The notes: a model not told the origin generated them from the sequence alone. A stretch of 64,000 nt of DNA from Sandaracinobacteroides saxicola (GCF_014117445.1 NZ_CP059851.1:1364001-1428000), one strand, 5' to 3'. Positions 36,338 through 45,685 are shown, numbered from the stretch's first letter. Numbers and translations are program-made.

Positions 36338-38020
36338 CTACAGAAGCTTGCCGGCGGCAATGTTAAAGTGGTCGGCGACGGGGCCCAACGCCAGGCTGGG
36401 CAGGAAGGTCAGCCCGCCGACGATGACGATCACGGCGGCCAGCAGGCCGATCCACAGTGCCCCCGTCGTCGGAAAGGAGCCGGCGGTGACGGGGCTGTGG
36501 CGCTTCGCCGCCAGGCTGCCGGCGATCGCCAGCGCGGGGATGATGACGCCGAAGCGGCCGACGAACATGCCGAGCGCCAGCAACAGGTTGTAGAAGGGCG
36601 TGTTGCCGGTCAGCCCGCCGAACGCCGAGCCGTTGTTGGCGACCGCGCTGCTGAAGGCGTAAAGGATCTCCGAAAAGCCGTGCGGCCCTTTCGACAGCGG
36701 CCCGGCGAGCCCGGCCGGCGTCACGCTGGCCAGCGCGGTCAGCAGCAGGATGGTGAAGGGCAGGATCGCGATGGCGATCACCGCCAGCTGCATCTCCCGC
36801 GCCTCGATCTTCTTGCCGACATAGTCGGGCGTGCGCCCCACCATCAACCCGGCGATGAACACGGCAAGGATGCAATAGATGAGGACGCCATAAAGCCCTG
36901 ATCCCACCCCGCCGACGAGGATTTCGCCCAGCTGCATGTTGAACAGCGTGACCAGCCCGCCCAGCGCCATGAAGCTGGAATGCATGCCGATGACCGCGCC
37001 GCAGGAAGCAGCGGTGGTCACGGCCGCAAACAGCGACGTGGCTGCGATGCCGAAGCGCACCTCCTTCCCCTCCATGTTGCCGCCGACCAGCCCCAGCGCC
37101 TGGTGCACCGGATTGCCCGCCGCTTCCGCGCCATAGATGACCGCGACCCCCACCACGAACAGGCCCAGCATGGCCGCCAGGATGGCCCAACCCTGCCGCA
37201 TGTTGCCCACCGCCTTGCCGAAGGTCACCGTCAGCCCGGCGCCCAGCACGAAGATGCTGAGCATCTGGAGATAGTTGGAGAGCGCGGTCGGATTCTCGAA
37301 CGGGTGCGCCGAATTGACGTTGAAGAAACCGCCGCCGTTGGTGCCGAGCATCTTGATCGCCAGCTGCGACGCCACCGGGCCCACCGCGATCGCCTGCCGC
37401 GCACCTTCCATCGTGGTGGCGGTCACCGTGGCATCGAAGGTCTGCGGCACCCCCATCGCGACATAGGCCAGCGCCAGCAGGATGCTCGCCGGCAGCAGCA
37501 GGTAGAGCGTGGCGCGGCTGACATCGACCCAGAAATTGCCGATGTGCGCCACCTCCCGCCGGGCGAAACCGCGGATCAGCGCAAAGGCAACCGCGATGCC
37601 GGTCGCCGCCGACAGGAAATTCTGCACCGTCAGCCCGGCCATCTGGCTGAAATGCGACAGCGTCGTTTCGCCGCCATAATTCTGCCAATTGGTGTTGGTC
37701 ACGAAACTCACCGCGGTGTTCAGCGCCAGCAGCGGCTCCACGCCGGCAAAGCCCTGCGGGTTGAGCGGCAGCAACCCCTGCAGCAGCAGGATCGCGAACA
37801 GCAGGGCGATGCCCAGCAGGTTGAACGCCATCACCGCCACGGCATAGCCGAGCCAGTTCTGTTCACGCACCGCGTCGGCGCCCAGCAGGCGCTGCACCAG
37901 GCGCTCGCCCGGCAGCGACGGACGGGCATAAAGCATGTGCATGTAAAGGCCGGCGGGTTTGGCAAGCGCCACGATCAGCACGATGAACAGGGCGATCATC
38001 GCCCATCCGGCAAAGGTCAT
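36338..38020 (-). CDS. kdpA: KdpA, potassium-binding channel-like subunit
   Basis: A 560-residue membrane protein. The four pore-loop signatures are visible: [30 protein letters not shown] and NNGSAFGG. It selects and conducts potassium in the KdpFABC pump. It begins 11 bases after kdpF and ends 11 bases before kdpB. Confidence 0.97.
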   Translation of the reverse strand: MTFAGWAMIALFIVLIVALAKPAGLYMHMLYARPSLPGERLVQRLLGADAVREQNWLGYAVAVMAFNLLGIALLFAILLLQGLLPLNPQGFAGVEPLLALNTAVSFVTNTNWQNYGGETTLSHFSQMAGLTVQNFLSAATGIAVAFALIRGFARREVAHIGNFWVDVSRATLYLLLPASILLALAYVAMGVPQTFDATVTATTMEGARQAIAVGPVASQLAIKMLGTNGGGFFNVNSAHPFENPTALSNYLQMLSIFVLGAGLTVTFGKAVGNMRQGWAILAAMLGLFVVGVAVIYGAEAAGNPVHQALGLVGGNMEGKEVRFGIAATSLFAAVTTAASCGAVIGMHSSFMALGGLVTLFNMQLGEILVGGVGSGLYGVLIYCILAVFIAGLMVGRTPDYVGKKIEAREMQLAVIAIAILPFTILLLTALASVTPAGLAGPLSKGPHGFSEILYAFSSAVANNGSAFGGLTGNTPFYNLLLALGMFVGRFGVIIPALAIAGSLAAKRHSPVTAGSFPTTGALWIGLLAAVIVIVGGLTFLPSLALGPVADHFNIAAGKLL

Positions 38021-38031
38021 CGCCCCACCCC

Positions 38032-38121
38032 TCAGTAACGCTCGGGGCGTGCCAGCACGACGAGCAGATAGACGAACATGGCGACCGCGACGACCGCGCC
38101 GGCGACAAGGTCAAAGGACAT
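38032..38121 (-). CDS. kdpF: KdpF, small membrane subunit
   Basis: A 29-residue peptide consisting of one membrane helix ([18 protein letters not shown]) and a charged tail RPERY, matching KdpF in size, sequence style and place before kdpA. It stabilises the KdpABC complex. Many annotation pipelines miss it because of its size. Confidence 0.92.
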   Translation of the reverse strand: MSFDLVAGAVVAVAMFVYLLVVLARPERY

Positions 38122-38198
38122 GGTTTGGCTGCCTCGAAACTGTCCGGCATGGGTAGCGCGAGCGCGGGTTAGGGCGTGCGGGGAAATCCGCCGGCCCG

Positions 38199-38215
38199 GC
38201 GTAAGCGGCGCGTAA
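38199..38215. promoter_or_regulatory. Tandem TTACGC boxes upstream of kdpF, candidate KdpE site
   Basis: On the minus strand TTACGC occurs twice, start to start 11 bases apart (plus-strand GCGTAA at 38199-38204 and 38210-38215), about 80 bases before the kdpF ATG. Direct repeats one helix turn apart are the usual form of OmpR-family binding sites, so KdpE is the natural binder. Inferred from spacing and place. Confidence 0.45.
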
Positions 38216-38248
38216 AGAAATGCCGATCCCGCCGGGCGTGGCGACCGG

Positions 38249-38932
38249 TCAGCGCGGCGCGGAAGCCCGGCAGCGCCGGCCGAGCGGGCAGGCACCGCAA
38301 CAGGCATGGTCGGCGCGACAGAGCGTCTGGCCGAGATGTTTCAGCAGCAGGTGCAGTTCCGCCAGCCCGGCCGCGCTGAAGTCATGCAGAACCGGCATCA
38401 TCCTGTCATAGGCGGCGCGCGTGTCCGCCGCGGCGCGGACGAAGCCGTACCGCCGCAGCACCCGCAACACATGCGTGTCGATCACCAGCGCCGGCATGCC
38501 CAGCCAGCTGAAATTCAGCGTCGATGCCGACACCTTGCGGCCGACCCCCGGCAGCCGTTCCAGCCACGCCAGCGCCCGGGGAACACCGTGCCCGCGCAGG
38601 AACGTCAGGTCGAAATCCGGCCGGTCGGCCGCGACGGCACGAAGCGCGCCGCGCAGGGATGGTGCCTTCACCTCGGCAAAGGTCACGTCGGCGATCACCG
38701 CCTCGATTGCGGCCGTGTCCGCCGCCGCGATATCGGACCAGCGCGGATAGGCCGCGACGAGCCGGTCATAGGCGCGCAGCGAGACCGCATCCAGGGTACG
38801 GCTGCTGATCGAGGATTTCACCAGCTGGCCGATCGGGCTGCGCAGAAGGATCGGGCCGGTGTCGCCGAAATGCGCCAACAGCCGGTCGCGAACCCAGCGG
38901 ATGTCCTCCGCGGCGCCCAGGCCAAGACTCAT
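38249..38932 (-). CDS. nth: Endonuclease III-like DNA glycosylase
   Basis: A 227-residue HhH-GPD protein. LPGVGRKVS hairpin with catalytic Lys133, ALVIDTH with Asp152, and the [4Fe-4S] cluster cysteines 205, 212, 215 and 221 in the standard C-x6-C-x2-C-x5-C pattern. It removes oxidised pyrimidines and cuts the abasic site. The first half is more divergent than in typical Nth, so it could be an Nth-like paralog. The ATG at 38932 is preferred over GTG two codons upstream. Confidence 0.85.
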   Translation of the reverse strand: MSLGLGAAEDIRWVRDRLLAHFGDTGPILLRSPIGQLVKSSISSRTLDAVSLRAYDRLVAAYPRWSDIAAADTAAIEAVIADVTFAEVKAPSLRGALRAVAADRPDFDLTFLRGHGVPRALAWLERLPGVGRKVSASTLNFSWLGMPALVIDTHVLRVLRRYGFVRAAADTRAAYDRMMPVLHDFSAAGLAELHLLLKHLGQTLCRADHACCGACPLGRRCRASAPR

Positions 38933-39019
38933 CTGCACAACGTCTTTTATGGGAACAAAACAGGAACTTTACAAGGTGTCAATGGCCTGCCCAGAGCGTC
39001 AGGCGCCGCGCCCATGCCC

Positions 39020-39760
39020 TCAGCCGGTCCAGCCGCCGTCGATGATGTGCGTCTGCCCGGTGGTGTAACTGGCTTCGTCGGACGCGAGATAGACCGCGAG
39101 CGCCGCCACTTCCTCCGGCGTACCCAGGCGCCCCATCGGCTGGCGCGCGATGAAGGCGGCCCGCGCCGCCACCGGATCGGCCTGGGCGTTGATGCGCGCC
39201 TCCAGGGAGGGCGACGCGACGGTGCCCGGGCAGATGGCGTGCGCGCGGATGCCCTGCGCCACGAAATCCGCCGCCACCGCCTTGGTCAACCCGATGACGG
39301 CGGCCTTGCTGGTGCCATAGGCGAAGCGGTTCGGCACGCCGCGGATGCTGGAGGCGACCGACGCCATGTTGATGATCGTGCCCGATCCGCGCGCCACCAT
39401 CCCCGGCAGCGCGGCGCGGATGGTGCGGAACATCGAGGTGACGTTGAGGTCGAGACTGAAGGCCCAGTCCTCCATCGTGCAATCGAGCACGCTGCCATGA
39501 TGGACGAATCCGGCGCAGTTGAACAGGATGTCGGGCGCCGTGCCGGCCAGCGCCGCCGCCACCGCGGCATCGCTGCGCACGTCCAGCCGGCGCACGGCGA
39601 TGCCCGGCGCTTCCGTGGCCAGCGCCGCCAGCGCGCCTTCGTCGATGTCGGTCGCCGTCACCGCCGCGCCTTCCCGCGCGAAGGCCAGCGCCGTCGCCAG
39701 GCCGATGCCGGCACCGGCGGCGGTCACAAAGGCAGTCTTGCCGCTCAATCGTCCCACCAC
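39020..39760 (-). CDS. SDR, likely 2-keto-3-deoxy-L-fuconate dehydrogenase
   Basis: A 246-residue SDR: TAAGAGIGLA cofactor motif, FNCAGFV, Ser in NMASVASSIRG, YGTSKAAV, and the family C-terminus GQTHIIDGGWTG. The pattern resembles the SDRs that oxidise 2-keto-3-deoxy-L-fuconate to the 2,4-diketo acid. It is last in the operon aldo/keto reductase-mutarotase-SDR. Function is assigned mainly from the fucose locus; L-fucose dehydrogenase is the main alternative. Confidence 0.75.
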   Translation of the reverse strand: MVGRLSGKTAFVTAAGAGIGLATALAFAREGAAVTATDIDEGALAALATEAPGIAVRRLDVRSDAAVAAALAGTAPDILFNCAGFVHHGSVLDCTMEDWAFSLDLNVTSMFRTIRAALPGMVARGSGTIINMASVASSIRGVPNRFAYGTSKAAVIGLTKAVAADFVAQGIRAHAICPGTVASPSLEARINAQADPVAARAAFIARQPMGRLGTPEEVAALAVYLASDEASYTTGQTHIIDGGWTG

Positions 39761-39767
39761 CGTCTCC

Positions 39768-40094
39768 CTAGGCCATGTAAAACAGCGGTTCCATGTCCGC
39801 CCACCATTCGCCCGGCGCCGCGCTTTCCAGCGGCGTCTGGCACGGGTCCGTCAGCTGCCACCAGCGCTGCGTCTCCGGATCGGCCGCCACCTTCGCCATG
39901 TCCGCCGCCCAGTCGCTGCCCGAATATTCCAGATAGCCGAACAGCAGGTCGTCCTTCAGGAAAATCGAATAGTTGGAGACGTTGGCGGCTTTCAGCGCGG
40001 CGATCACACCTGGAAAGGGCTTGGCATGCAGCGCGCGATACTCGGCCAGCTTCTCGGGCCGCACCCGGATGACCATCGCCTTCCGGATCACCAT
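39768..40094 (-). CDS. L-rhamnose/L-fucose mutarotase family protein
   Basis: A 108-residue protein of the RhaM-type mutarotase family: RKAMVIRVRPEKLAEYRALHAKPFPGVIAALKAANVSNYSIFLKDDLLFGYLEY and a C-terminal WWADMEPLFYMA. His in ALHAK and the paired Trp in QRWW match the family. It interconverts anomers of the 6-deoxysugar, here presumably L-fucose, supplying the anomer used by the dehydrogenase. Seven bases separate it from the SDR. Confidence 0.85.
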   Translation of the reverse strand: MVIRKAMVIRVRPEKLAEYRALHAKPFPGVIAALKAANVSNYSIFLKDDLLFGYLEYSGSDWAADMAKVAADPETQRWWQLTDPCQTPLESAAPGEWWADMEPLFYMA

Positions 40095-40158
40095 CTCACA
40101 CCCCCGGTCCGTGGAAGCGGGCAGCCGTGCCGCCCGTTATCGCCGTCGATCCGCCGCA

Positions 40159-41151
40159 TCAGGCTGGCACCGGCGCATCGGCCCGCAGCAGGCCTTCCGC
40201 CTTCAGCGCGGCCCAGTAATCGGCGGGAATGGCATGCGCCATCGCGGCGGTATTGGCACGCACTTCCGCCGCGGAGCGCGCACCAGGGATCACGCTGCAC
40301 ACCGCCGGCGCGGCGAGCGGAAATTGCAGCGCCGCCGCCGCCAGCGGCACGCCATGCGCCTCGCCCACCCGCCGCAGCCGCTCCACCCGCTGCCCGATGG
40401 CGGCGGGCACGGCGCCATAGTCATAATGGTCGCCGCCGGCGAGCACCCCCGAATTGAACGGGCCGCCGACGATCACGCCGACACCGCGCGCCGCGCACAG
40501 CGGCAGCAGGTCATCGAGCGCCGCCTGTTCCAAGAGCGTGTAGCGCCCGGCGAGCAGGATCAGGTCGATCTCCACCGCCGCCAGCGTCTCCAGGCAGACC
40601 GCCACCTCGTTGACGCCGATGCCGATGGCGTCGACGACGCCCTGCGCCTTCAGTTCCGCCAAGGCCGGAAAGGCCCCGTCCAGCGCCTGCTGGAACCGAG
40701 CGGGGTGGTCGGCGCCGTGCACCAGCGCGCCGATGTCATGCACGAACAGCATGTCCAGCCGCTCGCGGCCGAGGCGCCGCAAACTTCCCTCCACCTGCCG
40801 CAACACCGCGTCCCGGCCATAATCGAAATAGGGCCGGGCGCACGCGGCGCCGACGAACCCCGTGTCCCCCGGCGCCTCCCCCTCCGCCAGGCTGCGGCCG
40901 ACCTTGGACGACAGGATGACGTCATGCCCGGTCGCCCGCAGGAACGCCCCCAGCCGCGATTCGCTCAGGCCATGGCCATAATAAGGGGCCGTATCGAAGT
41001 GGCGGACGCCCACGTCGATTGCCGCCGCCATCGCGGCCTCCGCGTCCACATCTGCCACCGGCGCGTACAGGTTGCCGAACGCCGCGCACCCCAGCCCCAG
41101 CGGCCTCAGCCGTTCTCCTTGCGGTCCTTCATGGGTGAAATGCCGGTTCAC
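40159..41151 (-). CDS. Aldo/keto reductase, likely L-fucose (D-threo-aldose) 1-dehydrogenase
   Basis: An AKR of about 330 residues. HFDTAPYYGHGLSE gives Asp53 and Tyr58, LSSKVGR gives Lys83, and MLFVHDIG gives the His of the catalytic tetrad. Similarity of LRPLGLGCAAFGNLY and the overall layout points to D-threo-aldose 1-dehydrogenases, which oxidise L-fucose to the lactone. The start is unsure: GTG 41151 is given, but this overlaps an operator. A CTG at 41109, five bases after AAGGAG, would start the protein at the conserved MRPLGLG and leave both operators in the leader. Confidence 0.82.
   Translation of the reverse strand: MNRHFTHEGPQGERLRPLGLGCAAFGNLYAPVADVDAEAAMAAAIDVGVRHFDTAPYYGHGLSESRLGAFLRATGHDVILSSKVGRSLAEGEAPGDTGFVGAACARPYFDYGRDAVLRQVEGSLRRLGRERLDMLFVHDIGALVHGADHPARFQQALDGAFPALAELKAQGVVDAIGIGVNEVAVCLETLAAVEIDLILLAGRYTLLEQAALDDLLPLCAARGVGVIVGGPFNSGVLAGGDHYDYGAVPAAIGQRVERLRRVGEAHGVPLAAAALQFPLAAPAVCSVIPGARSAAEVRANTAAMAHAIPADYWAALKAEGLLRADAPVPA
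41128..41150. promoter_or_regulatory. Composite operator site 1 of the fucose locus
   Basis: TTCA (41128-41131), TGAA (41136-41139) and TTCA (41147-41150), in the arrangement TTCA-N4-TGAA-N7-TTCA. The inner pair extends to a perfect GGGTGAA/TTCACCC dyad (41133-41153). It lies at the start of the aldo/keto reductase gene. Confidence 0.7.
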
Positions 41152-41243
41152 CCCCGCAACCAACCATGTCGCACTGGCGCTGACAACCGCAAAATCGCCT
41201 CTGTCTGCTTGCCATTGGTGACGCACAAAGCGGATGACATCGG

Positions 41244-41266
41244 TTCATGGGTGAAATAAGGATTCA
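41244..41266. promoter_or_regulatory. Composite operator site 2 of the fucose locus
   Basis: TTCA (41244-41247), TGAA (41252-41255), TTCA (41263-41266), the same 4- and 7-base spacers as site 1, including an identical TTCATGGGTGAAAT. It sits between the divergent aldo/keto reductase and fuconate dehydratase genes, 35 bases before the dehydratase ATG. Confidence 0.72.
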
Positions 41267-41300
41267 CTGTTATGCAGCCGCTCAGCACCGCCGGGTGACG

Positions 41301-42632
41301 ATGTCACATCCTTCGCAGGCCAGCGGTGGCACCGCGGTCATCTCCGGCACGGAAACCGCCGACATCCGCTTCCCCACCTCGCGCTTCCTGGATGGCTCGG
41401 ACGCGATGAACCCCGATCCGGATTATTCGGCCGCCACCGTCATCCTGTCCACCACCCAGCCCGGGCTGGAGGGGCATGGGCTGGCCTTCACGCTGGGGCG
41501 CGGCACCGACCTTGTCGTCGCCGCGATCGAGGCGCTGCTGCCGACCGTCACGGGCCGCTCGCTGGACGGCATCGAGAACGACATGGCAGGCTTCTGGCGC
41601 AGCCTGGTGGGCGAGAGCCAGATGCGCTGGCTCGGCCCGGAAAAAGGCGTGACGCACATGGCGACCGCGGCCATCGTCAACGCCGTCTGGGACCTGCTCG
41701 CCAAGCGCGCCGGCAAGCCGCTCTGGCGCTATCTCGCCGACATGCCGCCCGAGCAGATCGTCCGCGCCATCGATTTCCGACACATCAGCGACGCGCTGCC
41801 GCCGGAACTGGCGCTGGAAATCCTGCAACGCAACCTGCCCGACAAGCCCGCCCGGATCGCCCGGCTGGCGGCGGAGGGGCACGCCGCCTACACCACGTCG
41901 GCCGGCTGGCTCGGCTATCCGGACGAAAAGATCCGCGCGCTGGCCTCGGCCGCGGTGGCCGACGGCTGGAACGCCATCAAGATGAAGGTCGGCGCCAGTC
42001 TGGCCGACGACCTGCGGCGCTGCGCCGTGCTGCGCGAGGTGCTGGGGCCTGACCGGCTGCTGATGATCGACGCCAACCAGGTGTGGGAGGTCGACCAGGC
42101 CATCGGCTGGGTCAAGGCGTTGCAGCCTTTCGATCCCTATTGGATCGAGGAGCCGGTCAGCCCCGACGACATCCTGGGCCATGCCCGCATACGAAACGCC
42201 GTTTCACCGGTGCGCGTCGCCACCGGCGAACATTGCCATAACCGGATCATGTTCAAACAATTCCTGCAGGCCGGCAGCATCGACGTGGCTCAGATCGACG
42301 CCTGCCGGCTGGGCGGTGTCAACGAAGTGCTCGCCGTGCTGCTACTTGCCGCCGCCTTCGACACGCCGGTCTGCCCTCATGCCGGCGGCGTCGGGCTGTG
42401 CGAATATGTCCAGCACCTGTCCTTCTTCGATGCCGCCTGCGTCGCCGCCGGCCCCGAGGGCCGCATGATCGAGCATGCCGGCCACCTGCACGAGCATTTC
42501 GTCGATCCGATCCGCATCCACAACGGCCGCTATCTGGCGCCGCAATTGCCCGGCTTCAGCGTGGAGATGAAAGCCGAAAGCCGCACCGCCTATGCCTTTC
42601 CGAACGGCAGCGCCTGGAAGGATCACGCCTGA
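41301..42632 (+). CDS. fucD: L-fuconate dehydratase (enolase superfamily)
   Basis: A 443-residue enolase-superfamily enzyme. ETADIRFPTSRFLDGSDAMNPDPDYSAA is the N-terminal signature of L-fuconate dehydratase. The barrel carries Lys227/Lys229 (IKMKVGAS), metal ligands Asp257 (MIDANQ), Glu283 (WIEEP) and Glu310 (ATGEHCHNR), and the general base His360 (CPHAGG). It converts L-fuconate to 2-keto-3-deoxy-L-fuconate. ATG 41301 is chosen since the family starts here; an upstream ATG at 41247 would place the operator in the coding region. It ends convergent with the hydrolase gene. Confidence 0.92.
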   Translation: MSHPSQASGGTAVISGTETADIRFPTSRFLDGSDAMNPDPDYSAATVILSTTQPGLEGHGLAFTLGRGTDLVVAAIEALLPTVTGRSLDGIENDMAGFWRSLVGESQMRWLGPEKGVTHMATAAIVNAVWDLLAKRAGKPLWRYLADMPPEQIVRAIDFRHISDALPPELALEILQRNLPDKPARIARLAAEGHAAYTTSAGWLGYPDEKIRALASAAVADGWNAIKMKVGASLADDLRRCAVLREVLGPDRLLMIDANQVWEVDQAIGWVKALQPFDPYWIEEPVSPDDILGHARIRNAVSPVRVATGEHCHNRIMFKQFLQAGSIDVAQIDACRLGGVNEVLAVLLLAAAFDTPVCPHAGGVGLCEYVQHLSFFDAACVAAGPEGRMIEHAGHLHEHFVDPIRIHNGRYLAPQLPGFSVEMKAESRTAYAFPNGSAWKDHA

Positions 42633-43468
42633 ACGGTGCGTTGTCGCTGCTCGCCCAGTCCCGCGAGGCCCAGCCGAACCTCCTGCCCGGCACGCAGATA
42701 GACCCGATGCGGCTTCTGCCCCAGGCCGACGCCCGGCGGCGTTCCTGTCGAGATGATGTCCCCGGTCTGGAGCGTCATGAACTGGCTGATGTAGCTGACC
42801 AGCGCCGCCACGCCGAACACCATCGTCCGGGTATTGCCTTGCTGGTAGCGGTGGCCATCCACCTCCAGCCACAGGTCGAGCGCCTGCGGGTCGGGCACCT
42901 CGTCCGCCGTCACCAGCCAGGGGCCGATCGGGCCGAAACTGTCGTGGCTCTTGCCCTTCACCCACTGGCCCTGCCGTTCCATCTGGAAGGCGCGTTCGGA
43001 GACATCGTGCACCACGCAATAGCCGGCGACATGCGCCATCGCCTCGGCCTCGGACACATATTTCGCCGGCGTGCCGATCACCACGCCGAGTTCCACCTCC
43101 CAGTCGGTCTTGCTGGAGCCGCGCGGGATCTCGATGTCGTCATGGGCGCCGCAGATGGCGTTGACGCCCTTCATGAACAGCACGGGCTCGGGCGGCACCG
43201 TCGTCCCCGTCTCGGCGGCATGGTCGGCATAGTTCAGGCCGACGCAGATGAATTTCGGCACCTGGCCGACGCAGGCGCCGTGGCGAAACCCGGGCGGCAG
43301 GACCGGCAGCGCCAGCGGGTCGAGCGCGCGGATCGAGTCCAGCCCGGCCGGCAGCAGCAGCGGCCCCGCGATGTCGGGCAGCAGGGCGGAGAGGTCGCGC
43401 GCGCTGCCATCGGGCGCGACGATGCCGGGGCGTTCCGCGCCGACGGGGCCGTGTCGGAACAGCTTCAT
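42623..43468 (-). CDS. Fumarylacetoacetate hydrolase family, likely 2,4-diketo-3-deoxy-L-fuconate hydrolase
   Basis: A 281-residue FAH-fold enzyme. FICVGLNYADHAAE, then metal ligands in SSKTDWEVELGVVIG (Glu pair) and HDVSERAFQ (Asp), GKSHDSFGPIGPWL, and GDIISTGTPPGVG. In this context it should split 2,4-diketo-3-deoxy-L-fuconate into pyruvate and L-lactate. It overlaps the fucosidase stop by four bases (same operon) and the dehydratase end by ten (convergent). Confidence 0.87.
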   Translation of the reverse strand: MKLFRHGPVGAERPGIVAPDGSARDLSALLPDIAGPLLLPAGLDSIRALDPLALPVLPPGFRHGACVGQVPKFICVGLNYADHAAETGTTVPPEPVLFMKGVNAICGAHDDIEIPRGSSKTDWEVELGVVIGTPAKYVSEAEAMAHVAGYCVVHDVSERAFQMERQGQWVKGKSHDSFGPIGPWLVTADEVPDPQALDLWLEVDGHRYQQGNTRTMVFGVAALVSYISQFMTLQTGDIISTGTPPGVGLGQKPHRVYLRAGQEVRLGLAGLGEQRQRTVQA

Positions 43469-44748
43469 CCCGCCGATGCCGCCACCGGCTCGTCGAACTC
43501 CAGCCGCAGCACCGTCGCGACCGCATCGCGCGCGGCATCGGGCACCTCGATCAGCACCTCGCCGGCACCGTCCACCCCCAACAGCTCGTCGATCACCGGG
43601 ATCCGCACCTCGAACGGCAGGTCATGGCCGCTGCCCAGCGCGGTCACCCGTTTCAGATGCCTTACCCGAACGCCGCGGACCGAGACCGGCGCCACCGGCT
43701 GCATCAGCAGGTGGCAGTAAAGCACCCGGTCCCGCCGCGTCGTCGGGCCATAGAATTGCCAGGGCCGCAATCCCGGCTCGGTGGCGAAGATCGCCTCGCC
43801 ATGCAGCGCCACCCAGCGCCCCATCGCCGCCAGCCGCTCCGCCTGGGGGGCGGGGACATCGCCGGCACCGTCCGGACCGACGTTCAGCAACAGGTTGCCG
43901 CCGCGCGATGCCACCTCGCACAGCGTGTGCACCAGGGATGTGGCCGACTTGTAGCGGTCGTCGCTGCTGTTGAAGCCCCAGCTCATGTTCATCGTCAGGC
44001 AGGTTTCCCAGGGCTCGGCCGGCGGTTCGGGCGGCACGAACTGCTCCGGCGTGGCATAGTCGCCCTTGCCGGGCAGGCGGTCGTTGATCAGGATATCGGG
44101 CTGCAGCTCGCGGATCAGCCGTTCCAGGCCATCGACATCCCATTGCGCCGGCGTGCGTTCCCAGGCCCCGTCGAACCACAGGATGTCGATGCGACCATAA
44201 TCGCTCAGCAACTCGGTCAGCTGCGCGCGCACATAGGCCCTATAGTCGGCCCATTGGCCCGCGGTCGCCGGCGGGTAGAAGCCGAAGCGATAGGGCCGGT
44301 CGGCATCGGTGAAGGGCGGATAGCTGGGATGGTGCCAGTCGGGCAGCGAATAGTAGAGACCCGTCTTCAGGCCGTGCCGGCGGCAGGCGTCGACAAAGGC
44401 GCGGACGATGTCGGTGCCGGGCGCCGTGCGGCCGACCCCGTGGCTGTACGCCCCGCCGGCGCGGCTCGGCCAGAGCGCATAGCCGTCATGGTGGCGGCTG
44501 CCCAGGATGGCATAGGTCATGCCGGCCGCCTTTGCCGCCGCAACCCAGCGCTCGGGCGCCTCCGGATCGGGCTGCCAGCCTTCGGCATTGGCATGATAGG
44601 TCGCGGCCGGCACGTCCTGGCACAGCGGCAGCGTCGGCGCGCCGCCGACCAGTGGCCAACTCGCCTCCCATCCCGCCCTGGCCCAGGGGCCCCAGTGGAC
44701 GAACAGGCCGAACCGGGCAGCCTCGAACCAATCCGCGGTACGGCGCAT
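43465..44748 (-). CDS. Alpha-L-fucosidase, GH29
   Basis: A 427-residue glycoside hydrolase of family 29. ARFGLFVHWGPWA, SRHHDGYALWPS (about 84-95), KTGLYYSLPDWHH and ILWFDGAWE, whose Asp193 is the expected nucleophile. A C-terminal beta domain follows. No signal peptide is seen, unusual for GH29; the enzyme appears cytoplasmic, implying import of fucosylated oligosaccharides before cleavage. It leads the operon with the diketo-acid hydrolase; operator site 3 lies 52 bases before its ATG. Confidence 0.93.
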   Translation of the reverse strand: MRRTADWFEAARFGLFVHWGPWARAGWEASWPLVGGAPTLPLCQDVPAATYHANAEGWQPDPEAPERWVAAAKAAGMTYAILGSRHHDGYALWPSRAGGAYSHGVGRTAPGTDIVRAFVDACRRHGLKTGLYYSLPDWHHPSYPPFTDADRPYRFGFYPPATAGQWADYRAYVRAQLTELLSDYGRIDILWFDGAWERTPAQWDVDGLERLIRELQPDILINDRLPGKGDYATPEQFVPPEPPAEPWETCLTMNMSWGFNSSDDRYKSATSLVHTLCEVASRGGNLLLNVGPDGAGDVPAPQAERLAAMGRWVALHGEAIFATEPGLRPWQFYGPTTRRDRVLYCHLLMQPVAPVSVRGVRVRHLKRVTALGSGHDLPFEVRIPVIDELLGVDGAGEVLIEVPDAARDAVATVLRLEFDEPVAASAG

Positions 44749-44799
44749 GTCTTTCTCCCTGCGGGAGCCATAGCCGGGTGTGAGGCGCCTGCGAAGATA

Positions 44800-44822
44800 T
44801 GAAATGCAAGTTCACTGGTGAA
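44800..44822. promoter_or_regulatory. Composite operator site 3 of the fucose locus
   Basis: TGAA (44800-44803), TTCA (44811-44814), TGAA (44819-44822), which on the minus strand reads TTCA-N4-TGAA-N7-TTCA. It lies between the divergent fucosidase and IclR genes and is oriented toward the fucosidase. Confidence 0.72.
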
Positions 44823-44908
44823 CCGGCACCGGCGCATCGAAGCACGGCCATTGGCATCCGTGCGTTTTTGTTGGCATAACGGCGCGGGGTTATGGGGAAA
44901 GGACGCAC

Positions 44909-45685
44909 ATGGCCGACGACACCGGCAAATATCTGGCACCCGCGCTGGACAAGGGGCTCGACATCCTGGAGCTGCTCTCGCTCGCGACCGAGCCGCTGAC
45001 CATGGGGCAGATCGCCGAGCGGCTCTCCCGGACGAAAGGCGAGATTTTCCGCATGCTGGTGGCGCTGGAACGCCGCGGCTATATTCTGCGCAACGGTGAC
45101 AGCGACCGCTTCGAGATGGGCAGCCGGCTGTTCGAACTGGCGATGCATGTCACGCCGACGCGCAACCTGGTGGCGACCGCCATGCGCCATGTCGAAAAGG
45201 TGGCGCACGAAACTGACCAGTCCTGCCATCTGGCGGTGCTGTCCGGCAACGAGATCGTGGTGATCGCCCGCGTCGAGGCGCCGGGCGAGATGGGCTTCTC
45301 CGTCCGCCTCGGCTATCGGCGGCGGATCGACCACAGCACCTCTGGCCGCGTTATCACTGCCTTCTCCTCTCCGGCGCAGCGGGCCGCTATCATCGAACGG
45401 CTGGCCGCCACCTATGATGATTTCGACGACGGCAGCTTCCAGGCGCAACTGGCGAGCATCGTCGAGGACCGGTTCGAACGCGCCAACAGCCCGGTGGCTG
45501 CCGGCATCGTCGACCTGGGGGCGCCCGTCATCGGCGAGACCGGCTATGCCGTCGCGTCGCTGACCATCCCCTATATCGTGCGCGCCCATGCCAAGGGCAC
45601 GCAGCAGGAGGCGCGCGCGCTGCTGGTCGCGCAGGCAGCCGCCTTGTCCAAGGAGTTGACGGTCGGGTTGCCCCAGCCGGTCTAA
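44909..45685 (+). CDS. IclR family regulator of the fucose locus
   Basis: A 258-residue IclR protein. Winged helix at about 14-70 (ALDKGLDILELLSLATEPLTMGQIAERLSRTKGEIFRMLVALERRGYI), effector domain at about 85-250 (CHLAVLSGNEIVVIARVEAPGEMGFSVRLGYRR, HSTSGRVITAF). It is the sole regulator gene in the fucose locus and probably binds the four composite sites, responding to a pathway intermediate such as fuconate or its keto-deoxy product. That link is inferred. Confidence 0.9.
   Translation: MADDTGKYLAPALDKGLDILELLSLATEPLTMGQIAERLSRTKGEIFRMLVALERRGYILRNGDSDRFEMGSRLFELAMHVTPTRNLVATAMRHVEKVAHETDQSCHLAVLSGNEIVVIARVEAPGEMGFSVRLGYRRRIDHSTSGRVITAFSSPAQRAAIIERLAATYDDFDDGSFQAQLASIVEDRFERANSPVAAGIVDLGAPVIGETGYAVASLTIPYIVRAHAKGTQQEARALLVAQAAALSKELTVGLPQPV

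Noticed and set aside
34338-36593. A 751-codon open frame opposite kdpB
   Set aside because: Antisense shadow of a P-type ATPase with all signatures intact.
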